From Lentimicrobiaceae bacterium (GTDB taxonomy: Bacteria; Bacteroidota; Bacteroidia; Bacteroidales; Lentimicrobiaceae), in assembly GCA_020636745.1 (NCBI GenBank), contig JACJXH010000005.1, positions 124,001 to 188,000 on the forward strand: a DNA stretch of 64,000 nt. Reading direction: 5' to 3'. The first letter of the stretch is position 1. Every line of letters starts with the position of its first letter. Shown here piece by piece: positions 63,126-64,000 of this stretch. The notes under the pieces are model-generated. The model had not been told where the DNA came from, searched no databases, and saw only the letters and a list, made by a program, of their open reading frames with translations. A program made the position numbers and the translations under genes.

Positions 63126-64000
63126 ATGGGACTTTTCTCCTTCATGACTAAAGAGATCGCAATGGATCTTGGAACTGCCAACACCATTATCATTTATAAT
63201 GACAAGGTTGTGGTAGATGAACCATCCATTATTGCGATAGAGCGCAACACCGGAAAGATTATTGCCGTAGGGAAACGGGCTATGATGATGCATGGAAAGA
63301 CCCACGAGAATATCAAAACAATCCGACCTCTTCGCGATGGCGTAATTGCTGATTTCCAATCAGCAGAATACATGATTCGCGAATTAATCAAAATGACCGG
63401 CCCTACCCGCAGTTTGTTTCCACCAGCGCTAAAAATGGTTATCTGTATACCTTCCGGCATCACCGAAGTAGAAGAAAGGGCGGTAAAAGATTCAGCTGAA
63501 CAAGCCGGAGCCAAAGAAGTAAGACTCATTCATGAACCCATGGCTGCTGCCATTGGAATTGGCATAGATGTGTTGGAACCTACCGGAAATATGATTATTG
63601 ATATAGGTGGCGGCACAAGTGAAATTGCTGTAATTGCACTGGGTGGAATCGTAAATAATAAATCTATCCGCATTGCCGGCGACGACTTTAACAATGACAT
63701 TGAGGAGTACATGCGCAAGCAGCATAACATCAATATTGGCGAGAGGACTGCCGAAGCCATCAAAATTAATGTTGGGGCAGCCATGACCGAAATTGACAAT
63801 CCACCGCCCGACTATCCAGTTCACGGACGCGATATGCTTACCGGCATTCCCAAGGAGATTTATGTAAACTATTCCGAAATCGCCCATTGCCTCGACAAAT
63901 CTATTGCCAAAATAGAAGCAGCAGTTCTAAATGCGCTAGAAATGACACCTCCTGAGCTTTCAGCAGACATATACCGAACCGGTATTTACCTCGCAGGCGG
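63126..64000 (+). CDS. mreB: Rod shape-determining protein MreB (5' part, cut by the window end)
   Basis: From the ATG at 63126, 291 codons stay open to the window end, so the last ~50 residues are missing. Actin-fold phosphate loops are present: IAMDLGTANTIIIYND (phosphate 1), NMIIDIGGGTSEIAVIALGG (phosphate 2) and TGIYLAGG at the end (adenosine motif). MreB polymerises under the inner membrane and guides the elongasome. It lies 56 bp after purH; mreC and mreD would be expected next. Confidence 0.96.
   Translation, partial: MGLFSFMTKEIAMDLGTANTIIIYNDKVVVDEPSIIAIERNTGKIIAVGKRAMMMHGKTHENIKTIRPLRDGVIADFQSAEYMIRELIKMTGPTRSLFPPALKMVICIPSGITEVEERAVKDSAEQAGAKEVRLIHEPMAAAIGIGIDVLEPTGNMIIDIGGGTSEIAVIALGGIVNNKSIRIAGDDFNNDIEEYMRKQHNINIGERTAEAIKINVGAAMTEIDNPPPDYPVHGRDMLTGIPKEIYVNYSEIAHCLDKSIAKIEAAVLNALEMTPPELSADIYRTGIYLAG

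Noticed and set aside
1..64000. tRNA or rRNA genes
   Set aside because: No cloverleaf-like or conserved rRNA sequence was noticed in the gaps by eye; a covariance-model scan was not possible.

Overview
The window looks like chromosome of a Bacteroidota bacterium, most likely an anaerobic or microaerophilic member of the Bacteroidales/Marinilabiliales group. The phylum is supported by type IX secretion parts (a PorP/SprF protein and a giant adhesin with a gliding-motility-type C-terminal domain), a TonB-type receptor with a carboxypeptidase-like N-terminal domain, the purH-mreB gene order, and many start-proximal TAnnTTTG boxes, the -7 element of Bacteroidota sigma factors, with no Shine-Dalgarno sequences. 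Rubrerythrin, a thioredoxin cluster and a PEP-synthase/PPDK regulatory protein suggest an anaerobic lifestyle. The narrower placement is inference.

Layout: 1-13.6 kb is the surface region, read leftward. It holds a ~13-kb adhesin gene made of HYR/Ig-like tandem repeats, followed by the start of a porP/sprF gene. The adhesin is broken in this sequence at 5.1-7.4 kb by a 111-bp foreign insert carrying a stop, a cluster of small deletions and two 1-bp frameshifts, all inside near-identical 255-bp repeats. 14-20.8 kb holds housekeeping and stress genes (RluB-like pseudouridine synthase with a long disordered tail, DUF2007-Usp protein, YraN, LD-carboxypeptidase, CsaA, DUF1801, rubrerythrin, Crp/Fnr regulator). 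21.1-27.5 kb is a lineage-specific envelope block (beta-barrel, membrane protein, secreted HExxH peptidase, lipoprotein, acetyltransferase, TonB-type receptor). 27.7-31.2 kb is a thiol-redox block (OsmC, an odd thioredoxin-like protein, TrxB, membrane-anchored TrxA, DUF302, DsrE-like lipoprotein).

31.3-43 kb carries an acyltransferase/BASS transporter pair, an S4 protein, PPSR, a cysteate synthase (probable sulfonolipid precursor supply), a histidine kinase, AsmA and Dxs. 43-48.8 kb is a potassium-uptake block (TrkA plus two tandem TrkH) and a MATE exporter. 49-54.2 kb has two LPS-type glycosyltransferases, a lipid kinase, HemW and an EEP phosphatase/nuclease. 54.5-58.6 kb has a GH3-family enzyme paired with a LysE exporter, then RecJ. 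58.8-61.3 kb has a nonsense-split small ORF, an FRG-domain protein and an orphan ABC permease. The window ends with purH and the first 291 codons of mreB.

No tRNA, rRNA, CRISPR array, complete insertion sequence or prophage was recognised. The best leads are the repeat-rich adhesin and its disruptions, the cysteate synthase with a palindrome over its promoter, the GH3-LysE pair, the non-canonical thioredoxin-like protein beside TrxB/TrxA, and the broken small ORF behind the FRG gene.
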